From Acidovorax benzenivorans (GTDB taxonomy: Bacteria > Pseudomonadota > Gammaproteobacteria > Burkholderiales > Burkholderiaceae_C): 64,000 bases of DNA. Of this stretch, positions 43,661-56,355 are shown piece by piece. Below the pieces are notes generated by a model that was not told where the DNA came from, did not search any database, and saw only the letters and a program-made list of their open reading frames with translations. The stretch is from positions 1-64,000 of the forward strand of contig NZ_JAPCKI010000003.1 in NCBI RefSeq assembly GCF_028680575.1, in the 5' to 3' direction. Position 1 is the first letter of the stretch; each line of letters opens with the position of its first letter. A program made the translations under genes and the position numbers.

Positions 43661-45514
43661 GTGGATCAGGCAGATTTTGTGCACATGGTGCGCATGAGCG
43701 AGCATGCCAGCGCCGACAACAGCCGGGCATACCGCCGCAGTGTGGCAGCGTTTGCGGCACTGGGTTATGCATGGGTGCTGGGGTGTCTGGCGCTTGCCGT
43801 GGGTATTTTGCTGTGGGTGGTGCCCCAGTTGCTGCAGGGGCGCTTTCGTTTTGCAATGCTGTGGGCCCTGCTGGGTGCTGGAGGCCTGCTGTGGGTGAGC
43901 CTGCGGGCGCTGTGGGTGCGGTTTGACGAGCCGGAAGGCGTGGAGATCACCGCACTGGATGCCCCCGACCTGTTTGAAGCGCTGGCGCGCATCCGCCGCA
44001 AGATCAAGGGCCCGCCCATCCACAAGGTCACGCTGACCGACGAGTTCAATGCCAGCATCCAGCAGTTGCCGCGTTTTGGCCTGCTGGGCGGCGCGGTCAA
44101 CCACCTGAGCATTGGCCTGCCCTTGTTGATGGCGCTGGACCGGCCGCGTTTTTTGGCGGTGCTGGCGCATGAATACGGCCACCTGCGGGGCGACCATGGC
44201 CGCTTTGCGGCCTGGATTTACCGCACGCGCCTGTCGTGGATGCGCCTGAACCACAGCTTGGCCGACGACGAAGGCCCGGTCGCCGCCGCCACGCAACTGT
44301 TCATGCGCTGGTACTTTCCCCGGTTTTCTGCCAAGACCTTCGCGCTGGCCCGCCAGGACGAGTACGAGGCCGACCGCATCGCCGGCAAGCTGCTGGGCCG
44401 CGACGTGACCGCCGCTGCCCTGGCTGAGATCGATATCCGGGGTGCGTGGCTGCAGGCGGAGTTTTGGGGCAACCATTGGTGTGCTGCGGCGGGCAATCCG
44501 TTGCCGGTGGGCCCCTACCGCAGCATGCGTCGTGCCTTGGCCAAGGCACCCGACGCAGCCTTTGCCAACGATGCCTTGCGCCAGGCGCTCAAGCGCCTGA
44601 GCAACCTGGACGACACCCATCCCGGCCTGCGTGACCGCATCGAGGCACTGGACGCCACCCCCACGCTGCCCGACTGGTCGCGGGGCAACGCGCTGGCCCT
44701 GTTGGGCCCGGACGCCAAGCGTTGGGTGACACATTTCGACAAGCAATGGTGCCGCGACAACGCCAGCGAATGGAAGCAGCACCACGCCTGGCTGGGGCGT
44801 GTACGCGCACGCGCCGAGGCCCTGGGCGCATCGACTGCGCAGAGTAGTGCCGCCGACCTGGTGGAGCTGGCCCGCCTCAAGCGCCACCTGGACCCGCACG
44901 CCGATGTGCGCGCGCTGTACGAGCTGGCGCTGCAGCGCAGCCCCGAATACCCCGCTGCCCTGCGTGGACTGGTGCCTTGCCTGGCGGAAGATGATCGCGA
45001 GGGCAAGCTCCAGTTGCTGCACCGGTTGTGGGAGACGGGCAGCAGCGACCGCTATTGGGCCGCGCGCACGGCGCTGGCCGAGCTGGAGGCCCCGCGCCTG
45101 GGGCTGGACCACGATGCGGCCGCTTTCAAACAGTGGCGCAAGCGGCTGGAGCGAGCGCAAGAGTCTGAAGAGAGGGCCTGGGAAGAGCTGTCGGGTACCT
45201 CGTTCTTCAGTCAGATCGTGCGGCACGACCTCAGCTCCTTCGAGCTGGCCGAACTGCAGTCCGAACTGGCCCGCTGCGCCCCTCTGGCCCGCTGCTGGCT
45301 GGTGCGCAAGAACCTGCGCGAATACCCTCAGCGCAGGGCCTATCTAGTGTTTGTAGAGCTGCCGGGCATGGACGATGAAAGCCGCTACCACCTGTGCCGC
45401 GCCCTGGAGCGTAACCTGAGCCTGCCTGGTCCCGCGCTGGTGCTGTGGGCAGGCGAGTCGCCGACGCTGCAGCAGATCGAGCGCTCGGCGTTTGAACCTA
45501 TTTATTCACGATGA
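43661..45514 (+). CDS. M48-family membrane metallopeptidase with a large C-terminal region
   Basis: The 617-residue protein has two N-terminal helices (about 32-55 and 63-82), then the zinc peptidase domain with HEYGH (H170, E171, H174) and a third ligand in RQDEYEADRIAG near 230, as in HtpX/Ste24 relatives. After about residue 300 a long helical region (to 617) matches no family I recognise. The GTG at 43661 is the predicted start, with no strong ribosome site. It may be a membrane protein quality-control protease; the extra domain may bind substrate. Confidence 0.8.
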   Translation: MDQADFVHMVRMSEHASADNSRAYRRSVAAFAALGYAWVLGCLALAVGILLWVVPQLLQGRFRFAMLWALLGAGGLLWVSLRALWVRFDEPEGVEITALDAPDLFEALARIRRKIKGPPIHKVTLTDEFNASIQQLPRFGLLGGAVNHLSIGLPLLMALDRPRFLAVLAHEYGHLRGDHGRFAAWIYRTRLSWMRLNHSLADDEGPVAAATQLFMRWYFPRFSAKTFALARQDEYEADRIAGKLLGRDVTAAALAEIDIRGAWLQAEFWGNHWCAAAGNPLPVGPYRSMRRALAKAPDAAFANDALRQALKRLSNLDDTHPGLRDRIEALDATPTLPDWSRGNALALLGPDAKRWVTHFDKQWCRDNASEWKQHHAWLGRVRARAEALGASTAQSSAADLVELARLKRHLDPHADVRALYELALQRSPEYPAALRGLVPCLAEDDREGKLQLLHRLWETGSSDRYWAARTALAELEAPRLGLDHDAAAFKQWRKRLERAQESEERAWEELSGTSFFSQIVRHDLSSFELAELQSELARCAPLARCWLVRKNLREYPQRRAYLVFVELPGMDDESRYHLCRALERNLSLPGPALVLWAGESPTLQQIERSAFEPIYSR

Positions 45515-45587
45515 GGGGGTTAGCTTCTGTGCGCTTGAATGGAATTCTTGGTTGTAACCTCACTGCGCAGTAACTCCGGTCTATGCA

Positions 45588-45686
45588 ACTGGCGCGACCC
45601 AGGCCAGTGCCCCCGCGCAAGGGCCGCCCCGCCGCGCTAGGGGGCGTCCCCCTCCGGGGGAAGGCGCCGAAGGCGACTCAGGGGGG
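45588..45686 (+). repeat. GC-rich intergenic repeat, copy 1
   Basis: It opens AACTGGCGCG and contains CGCGCAAGGGCCGCCCCGCC, then a C-rich/G-rich palindrome (CCCCCTCCGGGGG) and a CTCAGGGGG end. A second copy at 53088-53202 shares these blocks. It lies just upstream of the RNA methyltransferase gene. Confidence 0.7.
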
Positions 45687-45709
45687 CTTCAGGGTGGGAC
45701 AATCGGGGG

Positions 45710-46984
45710 ATGCATCCCAAAGTTCTTCTCGACGCCTGCGCCGAACTGGTCAGGCTCACCCTCACGTTTGAACACCCCGCCGACGCGGTGGTGTCACGGT
45801 TCTTCCGCGACAACCGAGGCCTGGGGCCGCGCGAGCGCGCCACGCTGGCTGAAACGGTTTACACCGTGTTGCGCAAAAAGCTGCTGTTTGACCACATGGC
45901 CCCCTCGGGCTCGGGCCCCAAGGAACGCCGCCTGGCCATCCTGGGTTTCTATGGCCCGCGCGACTTCCTCAAGAGTGCGTTGACCGATCAGGAAAAGAAC
46001 TGGCTGGACCAGTGCGATGCGGTCACGGTCGATGACCTGATGGAGCGCCATCGCCACAACCTGCCCGAATGGATGGTCAAACCCCTGAAGGACCAGTTGG
46101 GAGATGGTTTCTGGCCGCTGGTGGCAAGCCTGGCTCAGAGCGCTCCCCTGGATTTGCGCGTCAATGCCCTCAAGGACAAGCGCGCCGATGTGCAAAAGGA
46201 GCTGGCCAAGGCGGGCATCAAGGCGCATCCCACACCGTATTCGCCTTGGGGTCTGCGCATTGACGACAAGCCTGCGCTGACCAAGCTGGAGGCCTTCACG
46301 CGGGGCGCCATCGAGGTGCAGGACGAGGGCTCGCAGCTGCTGGCCCTGTTGCTCGACGCCAAACGTGGCGAGATGGTGGTGGACTTTTGTGCGGGCGCAG
46401 GGGGCAAGACGCTGGCCATTGGCGCGAGCATGCGCAGCACCGGGCGCCTGTACGCTTTTGACGTGTCGGCACATCGCCTGGATGCGCTGAAGCCCCGCCT
46501 GGCACGCAGCGGCCTGTCGAACGTGCACCCCGCAGCCATCGCCCACGAGCGCGATGACCGCGTCAAGCGCCTGGCGGGCAAGATCGACCGCGTGCTGGTG
46601 GACGCGCCTTGCTCGGGCCTGGGCACCTTGCGGCGCAACCCGGACCTCAAATGGCGCCAGTCGCCCAAGGCCATCGAAGAGCTGGTGGCCAAGCAGACCG
46701 CCATCCTGGACAGCGCCGCGCGCTTGCTCAAGCCCGGCGGCCGCCTGGTGTATGCCACCTGCAGCATCCTGCCGCAGGAAAACGAGGCCATTGCAGAGGC
46801 CTTCAGTGCAGCCCACCCCGACTTTCAGCTGCTGGATGCGGGTGAGTTGCTGGAGCAGCTCAAGGTCGAAGGTGCCAAGGGCTTGTGCAGCGGTGGTGCA
46901 TCGGGCAGTGGTTATTTGCGCTTGTGGCCCCATCTGCATCAGACCGACGGGTTCTTTGCCGCCATCTGGGCCAAAAAGGACTGA
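45710..46984 (+). CDS. RsmB/NOP-family RNA cytosine methyltransferase
   Basis: The 424-residue SAM-dependent enzyme has a helical NusB-like N-terminus (about 1-140) and a Rossmann core. SAM binding is at VVDFCAGAGGKTLAIGA near 225. The two catalytic Cys segments are VDAPCSGLGTLRRNPDLKW near 305 and YATCSILPQENE near 350. Such enzymes make 5-methylcytosine in rRNA or tRNA. A specific RsmB assignment is not safe without its usual fmt/def neighbours. ATG 45710 lies 24 bases after a GC-rich repeat. Confidence 0.9.
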   Translation: MHPKVLLDACAELVRLTLTFEHPADAVVSRFFRDNRGLGPRERATLAETVYTVLRKKLLFDHMAPSGSGPKERRLAILGFYGPRDFLKSALTDQEKNWLDQCDAVTVDDLMERHRHNLPEWMVKPLKDQLGDGFWPLVASLAQSAPLDLRVNALKDKRADVQKELAKAGIKAHPTPYSPWGLRIDDKPALTKLEAFTRGAIEVQDEGSQLLALLLDAKRGEMVVDFCAGAGGKTLAIGASMRSTGRLYAFDVSAHRLDALKPRLARSGLSNVHPAAIAHERDDRVKRLAGKIDRVLVDAPCSGLGTLRRNPDLKWRQSPKAIEELVAKQTAILDSAARLLKPGGRLVYATCSILPQENEAIAEAFSAAHPDFQLLDAGELLEQLKVEGAKGLCSGGASGSGYLRLWPHLHQTDGFFAAIWAKKD

Positions 46985-47109
46985 AATGCTGGGGGTAGGG
47001 CTCTAAACCAGCGTAAATACGGTGGATTCCCCTGATCCGTTCAGAGGGCAGCCATCTAAAATTAGCGACCTGTTTCGTTGGTGAGCGGGTTCTCTGTAGT
47101 AAGGTTTTT

Positions 47110-48330
47110 GTGAATATGCTGTTACCCGATTGGGCTGTACTGAACGCCGCCATCGACTGGCTGGGGCATGGGTTGTGGAACCTGGCCTGGTGGCAGGTCG
47201 TGCTGTACACCCTTGCCACGACCCACATCACCATTGCGGCGGTCACGATCTTCCTGCACCGCGCGCAAGCGCACCGTGCACTGGACCTGCATGCCATCCC
47301 CTCGCATTTCTTCCGCTTCTGGCTGTGGATTGGTACCGGCATGGTCACCAAGGAATGGGTGGCCATCCACCGCAAGCACCACGCCAAATGCGAAACCGTG
47401 GACGACCCCCACAGCCCCCAGACCCGTGGGCTGGACACCGTGATGTGGCGCGGCGCCGAGTTGTACCGCGCCGAGTCCAAGAATGCGGAAACCATCAAGA
47501 AGTTCGGTCACGGCACACCCGATGACTGGATGGAACGCAATGTGTACACCCGCTACGGCTGGCAGGGCGTGGGCCTCATGCTCATCCTGGACCTGGCCTT
47601 GTTCGGCGCTCTGGGTGCTGCAGTTTGGGCGGTGCAGATGCTCTGGATTCCGTTCTGGGCGGCGGGCGTGGTCAATGGCGTGGGCCACTATTGGGGCTAC
47701 CGCAACTTCGAGGCGCAGGACGCCAGCACCAATTTGTCGCCCTGGGGCATCATCATTGGCGGCGAAGAGTTGCACAACAACCACCACACCTATCCCACGT
47801 CGGCCAAGTTTTCGGTCAAGCCGTATGAATTCGACATTGGCTGGGTGTACATAAGCCTCATGAAGAAAATCGGCTGGGCTACCGTCAAGAAGGTGCCGCC
47901 CAAGCTGCAATTGGGTGACGTCAAGCCCGTGGCTGATGAAAAGACGCTGGAGGCCCTGATTGCCAACCGCTACGAGGTCATGGCCGGTTATGCCCGTGGT
48001 GTGCGCCAGGCCTGCAAGGAGGAAATCGCTGCGCTTAAGGCCCGCCAGGCAGATGTCTCGGTGCTCCAGGCGGCCAAGCGCTGGCTGCCCCGTGATGCCG
48101 AGAAGGTGCCAGCCATCGCGTTGCCGCAACTGGCCCAGGCCCGTGCTGCACACCCTGCGCTCGACAAAATGGTGACCATGCGCGAGGAACTGCGCCAGCT
48201 GTGGCTCAATACCTCCCAATCGCGCGAGCAGCTCACGGCAGACCTGCAGGCCTGGTGCCGCCGTGCGGAAGAAAGCGGGATTTCCGCGTTGCGCGAGTTC
48301 TCGCTGCGACTGCGGGCTGCGCAGGCCTGA
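47110..48330 (+). CDS. Acyl-lipid or acyl-CoA delta-9-type fatty acid desaturase
   Basis: The 406-residue membrane enzyme has three His clusters: HRAQAHR near 57, HRKHHAKCE near 95, and HNNHHTYPTSAKFS near 220. These hold the diiron centre of desaturases. Two pairs of membrane helices surround them. The C-terminus (about 275-406) is a long soluble helical tail. It probably introduces double bases of unsaturation into membrane lipids. The GTG at 47110 has AAGG five bases upstream; an ATG at 47116 is also possible. A strong terminator follows. Confidence 0.9.
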   Translation: MNMLLPDWAVLNAAIDWLGHGLWNLAWWQVVLYTLATTHITIAAVTIFLHRAQAHRALDLHAIPSHFFRFWLWIGTGMVTKEWVAIHRKHHAKCETVDDPHSPQTRGLDTVMWRGAELYRAESKNAETIKKFGHGTPDDWMERNVYTRYGWQGVGLMLILDLALFGALGAAVWAVQMLWIPFWAAGVVNGVGHYWGYRNFEAQDASTNLSPWGIIIGGEELHNNHHTYPTSAKFSVKPYEFDIGWVYISLMKKIGWATVKKVPPKLQLGDVKPVADEKTLEALIANRYEVMAGYARGVRQACKEEIAALKARQADVSVLQAAKRWLPRDAEKVPAIALPQLAQARAAHPALDKMVTMREELRQLWLNTSQSREQLTADLQAWCRRAEESGISALREFSLRLRAAQA

Positions 48331-48356
48331 AGCGGACGCGCTCCGCACCCGATCCC

Positions 48357-48389
48357 AAAAAGGCCTTGCCAAGCGGCAAGGCCTTTTTC
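48357..48389 (+). terminator. Intrinsic terminator after the desaturase gene
   Basis: AAAAAGGCCTTGCC pairs with GGCAAGGCCTTTTT across AAGC, a perfect 14-base stem ending in TTTTT. Its A-tract also makes it usable from the opposite DUF2917-like gene. Confidence 0.93.
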
Positions 48390-48403
48390 TTTGGGGCTCT
48401 CGC

Positions 48404-48802
48404 TCATCGCACGGTGCGCAATGCGCCGTGATGTCCGAGGTTCTTCGCCGCCTTTCGAGGGCGCCTGAGGGCCGTGCGCAGCCCCTGCATGATCTTGAGC
48501 AGCAGCCCCGGCACGGCGGGTGCTGCCTCCATGAGCTGAATCTGGGCGGGGTGGTGAAAGGGGTTGTGCAGTTGGACCCAGGTAGCCTGTATCTGCCCGC
48601 TCAATGGCAGGTGTTCACCCGCCTTCAGCCGCGTGTGCGGCGGTGTGTGCAAGGCTTCTCCGCAGGCTGTCGGGGCCCAGCGCACGGCCACTTCCCCTTG
48701 GGATGTGTGCAGCGCGATGCCGGGGGACAGGCAAAGCCAGAGGCTCTGCCCGGGGCCCAGAGCTAGTAGTGGGGGCGTGGTGGGTGTGCGGGGTGAAGAC
48801 AT
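48404..48802 (-). CDS. DUF2917-like small protein
   Basis: The 132-residue protein has a predicted beta-rich core at about 13-80 (LGPGQSLWLCLSPGIALHTS, then LKAGEHLPLSGQ), a pattern like the DUF2917 cupin-like family of betaproteobacteria. The C-terminus is basic and rich in Arg, Ala and Pro. It is divergent from a MocR-type regulator. From memory such genes recur beside PLP/GntR regulators in this group. The function is unknown. Confidence 0.6.
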   Translation of the reverse strand: MSSPRTPTTPPLLALGPGQSLWLCLSPGIALHTSQGEVAVRWAPTACGEALHTPPHTRLKAGEHLPLSGQIQATWVQLHNPFHHPAQIQLMEAAPAVPGLLLKIMQGLRTALRRPRKAAKNLGHHGALRTVR

Positions 48803-49032
48803 GGTGCCGGGCTCCAGGAAAAAAGGACTGCGAGGAAGCCCAAGCGTAGGAAAAGTTGCCTTGGTTCAACAGGTACACGCACCGGAACAGGAATGTAGAA
48901 CAGCATCGATTGCTGGGGTGCTGTTATGGTTCTGGTTGCGTCTTCCTGTATCTGTACCCGTCAGCAGCATTCGGGCACGATCTGCTGCCGCGCCCGCGCT
49001 GCTTGCTGCGCGGCACCGTCCCACGCCACGCC

Positions 49033-50541
49033 ATGTCACAACATTCTTCCGATACCCGGGATGCTCCGCTGTACCGCCGACTGGCGGCCTTGTACGAACA
49101 GGCGATCGCCGCTGGCAGCCTCACGCCTGGCATGCGCATGCCGTCGGTGCGCGAGCTGTGCCAGCGGCACCAGGTCAGCCTGACCACGGCGCTGCAGGTG
49201 CTGCGCCAGCTCGAATCCCAGGGCTGTGTGGAAGCGCGTGATCGGGTGGGCTACTTTGTGTGCGAGCCGGGTGGAGTGGTTCTGCCCGGCGCCCGCGAGC
49301 CGGAGCTGCATGAACCTCTGACCCAAGACCCGCGTGTGTTTGCAGGTATCAACGAGCGTATTTCCGGCTTTCTCGATAAGGCCCGCCGTGCCGGACCCCT
49401 GCCGCTGGACCTGGGCAGCGCCATGCCTGCCCCCAGCCTGTTCGACGCGGCCGCGCTCAATCGGCTGGCCCACGGCCTGCTGCGAGAGCAGCCGGACATT
49501 CTGGTGTACGGCCCCTCGGCGCCCACGACCCACCCCGAGTTCCAGCAGGCCATGGCGCGGCATGCGCTCACCTTTGGCGTGTGTGTGGCGCCTGCCGACA
49601 TTGGCGCGACGCATGGCAACTCCGAAGCTGTGAACCTCGCGCTGGATGCGGTGGCAGAGCCGGGGGACGTGATTGCCGTGGAATCCCCCACGTTCTTTGG
49701 CATCCTGCAGGCCATCGAGGTGCGCGGGCTGCGTGCGCTGGAGATCCCGAGCAGCCCGCACACCGGCATCTCGCTGGAGGCGCTGGAGCTGGCTGCGCGC
49801 AACGAGCCCCGGCTCAAGGGTGTGGTGGTGGTGCCCCATCTGCAGATGCCCCAGGGCAGCGTGATGCCCGACGCCCACAAGGAGCGCCTGGTGGGGCTGT
49901 GTGTGGAGCATGGGCTGGCGCTGATCGAGGACGACATCTACCGAGAGTTTGTGGAGTCCCCGCGCGTGTTGCGCCCTGCCAAGGCGTGGGATCGCCAGGG
50001 AGACGCAGGCCAGGTGATCTACTGCGCATCGCTCAGCAAGAGCTTCGCGCCGGGCCTGCGCCAGGGCTGGATGAGCGCAGGCCGCTGGCAGGCCCGTGTG
50101 CAGATGATCAAGTTCGCGCGCACGCGCAACATGCAGACCTGGTCGCAGCTGCTGGCGGCCCGCAGCGTGGATTCTCCGGCCTATGAGCGCCACATGCGCC
50201 GCATGCGGGCACAACTGCGCATCCAGCGTGAACAGGCGGCGCGGGCGGTGGCGCGCTACTTTCCGGCGGGCACACGCCTGAGCCTGCCTCCGGGTGGCCT
50301 GAGCCTGTGGCTGGAGCTTCCAGTCGGTATCTCTTCCACGCGCCTGTATGACGAAGCGCTGCAAAACGGCATCCGTGTGGCGCCTGGGCCCATGTTCTCC
50401 AACACGGGGCGGTATGAGCACTTTCTGCGCCTGAGCTGCGGCATGCCGTTCACGGCCGAGGTGGAGGCGGGCTACCGCACGCTGGGCGCCTTGCTGGCCG
50501 CGCAGATGGCTGAGCTGCCCGTGCCGCGCAAAGCCGCCTGA
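49033..50541 (+). CDS. MocR-type regulator (GntR HTH fused to PLP aminotransferase fold)
   Basis: The 502-residue protein has an N-terminal GntR winged helix (GMRMPSVRELCQRHQVSLTT, about 35-55) and a fold-type I aminotransferase domain (about 100-490). The PLP lysine is in ASLSKSFAPGLRQGW near 341. MocR regulators use PLP as a sensor and control genes near them, often vitamin B6 or amino-acid genes. The start MSQHSSDT at 49033 fits; upstream frame content is not protein-like. Its neighbour is the divergent DUF2917-like gene. It ends near the bidirectional terminator shared with rpmG. Confidence 0.88.
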   Translation: MSQHSSDTRDAPLYRRLAALYEQAIAAGSLTPGMRMPSVRELCQRHQVSLTTALQVLRQLESQGCVEARDRVGYFVCEPGGVVLPGAREPELHEPLTQDPRVFAGINERISGFLDKARRAGPLPLDLGSAMPAPSLFDAAALNRLAHGLLREQPDILVYGPSAPTTHPEFQQAMARHALTFGVCVAPADIGATHGNSEAVNLALDAVAEPGDVIAVESPTFFGILQAIEVRGLRALEIPSSPHTGISLEALELAARNEPRLKGVVVVPHLQMPQGSVMPDAHKERLVGLCVEHGLALIEDDIYREFVESPRVLRPAKAWDRQGDAGQVIYCASLSKSFAPGLRQGWMSAGRWQARVQMIKFARTRNMQTWSQLLAARSVDSPAYERHMRRMRAQLRIQREQAARAVARYFPAGTRLSLPPGGLSLWLELPVGISSTRLYDEALQNGIRVAPGPMFSNTGRYEHFLRLSCGMPFTAEVEAGYRTLGALLAAQMAELPVPRKAA

Positions 50542-50581
50542 GTACACCCTGCAGAGGGTGGCCCGGTGGTGTGCGACAGGC

Positions 50582-50613
50582 AAAAAAAACCGCCCTGGAG
50601 GGCGGTTTTTTTT
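50582..50613. terminator. Bidirectional terminator between the MocR gene and rpmG
   Basis: AAAAAAAACCGCCC pairs with GGGCGGTTTTTTTT across TGGA. Both ends carry A/T tracts, so it can stop both convergent transcripts. Confidence 0.93.
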
Positions 50614-50634
50614 GAAGACAGGAACGAGGCTGAA

Positions 50635-50805
50635 TTACTTCAGCTTCATTTCCTTGTATTCCACATGCTTACGAGCTTTTGGATCAAATTTCATGATCAG
50701 CATCTTCTCGGGCATGGTCTTCTTGTTCTTGGTCGTGGTGTAGAAGTGGCCGGTACCCGCAGTGGATTCCAGCTTGATCTTGTCGCGTCCGCCTTTGCTT
50801 GCCAT
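50635..50805 (-). CDS. 50S ribosomal protein L33
   Basis: The 56-residue basic protein is L33: [20 protein letters not shown] with [13 protein letters not shown] following. No CxxC zinc pairs are present, which is the zinc-independent form. The start has AAGGAGAAGCACC before ATG. It lies 11 bases after rpmB on the same transcript, driven from 51206-51235. It was checked by translating the minus strand base by base. Confidence 0.97.
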   Translation of the reverse strand: MASKGGRDKIKLESTAGTGHFYTTTKNKKTMPEKMLIMKFDPKARKHVEYKEMKLK

Positions 50806-50816
50806 GGTGCTTCTCC

Positions 50817-51050
50817 TTAAGCCTGACCACGTGCACGCAGGTCTGCGAGCACCGAGTCGATACCGTTCTTGTCGATCAAACGCAGGGCAGCGCTCGAAAC
50901 ACGCAGGCGAACCCAGCGGTTTTCAGTCTCGACCCAGAAACGGCGGTATTGCAGGTTCGGCAGGAACCGGCGCTTGGTTTTGTTGTTTGCGTGGGAAACA
51001 TTGTTCCCAGTCATGGGCTTCTTGCCCGTTACGTCGCAGACGCGTGCCAT
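50817..51050 (-). CDS. 50S ribosomal protein L28
   Basis: The 77-residue protein is L28: [20 protein letters not shown], then [20 protein letters not shown], typical of the family. ATG 51050 is preceded by GAGTGTCCTC on the minus strand, with no strong ribosome site. rpmB is first and rpmG second in this two-gene operon. A sigma-70-like promoter overlaps the end of trxB upstream. Confidence 0.97.
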   Translation of the reverse strand: MARVCDVTGKKPMTGNNVSHANNKTKRRFLPNLQYRRFWVETENRWVRLRVSSAALRLIDKNGIDSVLADLRARGQA

Positions 51051-51205
51051 GAGGACACTCCGATACTTATTAACGGCCGTTCGCTGAGCCCTGGGCTGTT
51101 TGCCCAGGTTGGCTTGCGGCCTCACCTCGCCAGAAAGGGTGGCGGTAACCCGATTTGCTTGGTTTCAGGTGCCGCAAAAACGGGCCGAATTCAGCAAAGC
51201 CGCAG

Positions 51206-53048
<1,843 letters not shown>

Positions 53049-53087
53049 GTTATTCATCTGTGGGTGGTACTTTGCCGTCGGCCCGTG

Positions 53088-53202
53088 AAACTGGCGCGCT
53101 AGGCCAGGGCCGCCGCGCAAGGGCCGCCCCGCCGCGCTGGCGGCGTCCCTCTTCCTGCGCGCAGCACCAGAGAAGGGGGAAGCGGCGTAGCCGCTCAGGG
53201 GG
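53088..53202 (+). repeat. GC-rich intergenic repeat, copy 2
   Basis: AACTGGCGCG, CGCGCAAGGGCCGCCCCGCC, and the end CGCTCAGGGGG match the copy at 45588-45686. The middle differs by an insertion. It is positioned just upstream of ftsK. Confidence 0.7.
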
Positions 53203-53247
53203 TTGTCGCTCCCTCCAATGCATGCGGTAAGCTCACCCCGCACGCTT

Positions 53248-55584
<2,337 letters not shown>

Positions 55585-55628
55585 CCGGCCGGACCACAAG
55601 GCCGGTCCCTACCCCACAGGAGTTTCTG

Positions 55629-56261
55629 TTGAAAAAGATCGCTACTGCAATTTTGATAGCTGCTGCGGCAAGCGTGGCTAGCGCTGACGGGCTGAAGAGC
55701 CTGGAATCCTTCATGAAGGGCACGCAGACGGGCAAGGCCGATTTCACCCAGACCGTGACCTCACCGCCCAAGGACGGCCAGACCGCACGCACCAAGACAT
55801 CGAGCGGCAGCTTTGAATTCCAGCGGCCCGGGCGCTTCAAGTTCGTCTACAAGAAACCTTTTGAGCAGACCATCGTGGCCGATGGGCAGACCCTGTGGCT
55901 GTACGACGTGGACCTGAACCAGGTCACGCAGCGCTCGCAGTCGCAGGCGCTGGGCAGCACGCCCGCCGCGTTGCTGGCATCTGCACCTGATCTGTCGGCG
56001 CTGAAGGCGGAGTTCACGCTGGAGTCCTCGCCCGACGCCGATGGCCTGCAGTGGGTGCTGGCCAGCCCCAAGACCAAGGACGGCCAGCTCAAGAGCGTGC
56101 GTGTCGGTTTTGCAGGAGATCAACTGGCGGCGCTGGATATTTTGGACAGTTTTGGACAGCGTTCGTTGATTCGCTTTAACGGCATGCAGGCCAACGCAGC
56201 GCTGCCTGCCAGCACCTTCCAGTTCAAGCCGCCCGCTGGAGCGGATGTGGTCAAACAATAG
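55629..56261 (+). CDS. Outer-membrane lipoprotein carrier LolA with repeat-derived signal peptide
   Basis: The 210-residue periplasmic protein carries lipoproteins from the LolCDE complex to LolB. The fold is recognised by ADFTQTV, GSFEFQRPGRFKFVYKKPFE, and WLYDVDLNQVTQRS. The start is TTG at 55629, eight bases after CAGGAG. The signal peptide KKIATAILIAAAASVASA is encoded largely by a dispersed-element-like sequence (55639-55692). It lies between ftsK and rarA, the standard order ftsK-lolA-rarA. Confidence 0.93.
   Translation: MKKIATAILIAAAASVASADGLKSLESFMKGTQTGKADFTQTVTSPPKDGQTARTKTSSGSFEFQRPGRFKFVYKKPFEQTIVADGQTLWLYDVDLNQVTQRSQSQALGSTPAALLASAPDLSALKAEFTLESSPDADGLQWVLASPKTKDGQLKSVRVGFAGDQLAALDILDSFGQRSLIRFNGMQANAALPASTFQFKPPAGADVVKQ
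55639..55692 (+). repeat. Dispersed palindromic element-like sequence in the lolA signal peptide
   Basis: CGCTACTGCAATTTTGATAG, then CTGCTG, a GGCAAGCG/TAGCGCTGAC centre and tail fit the left arm well and the right less well. It encodes most of the signal peptide. Confidence 0.6.
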
Positions 56262-56319
56262 GTTGCTACGAAAGATATAGCTGCCAGCGCTTAATGGTAA
56301 GGCGCTAGAGGCCAATTTG
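56261..56319 (+). repeat. Dispersed palindromic element, near-consensus copy
   Basis: GTTGCTACGAAAGATATAGC, then CAGCGCTTAATGGTAAGGCG and the tail CTAGAGGCCAATTTGG: both arms and the tail are complete. It begins at the last base of the lolA stop codon and leaves 36 bases before rarA. Confidence 0.85.
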
Positions 56320-56355
56320 GCTTAAAAATCAGCGTGACGTAGACAGGACACGAAC

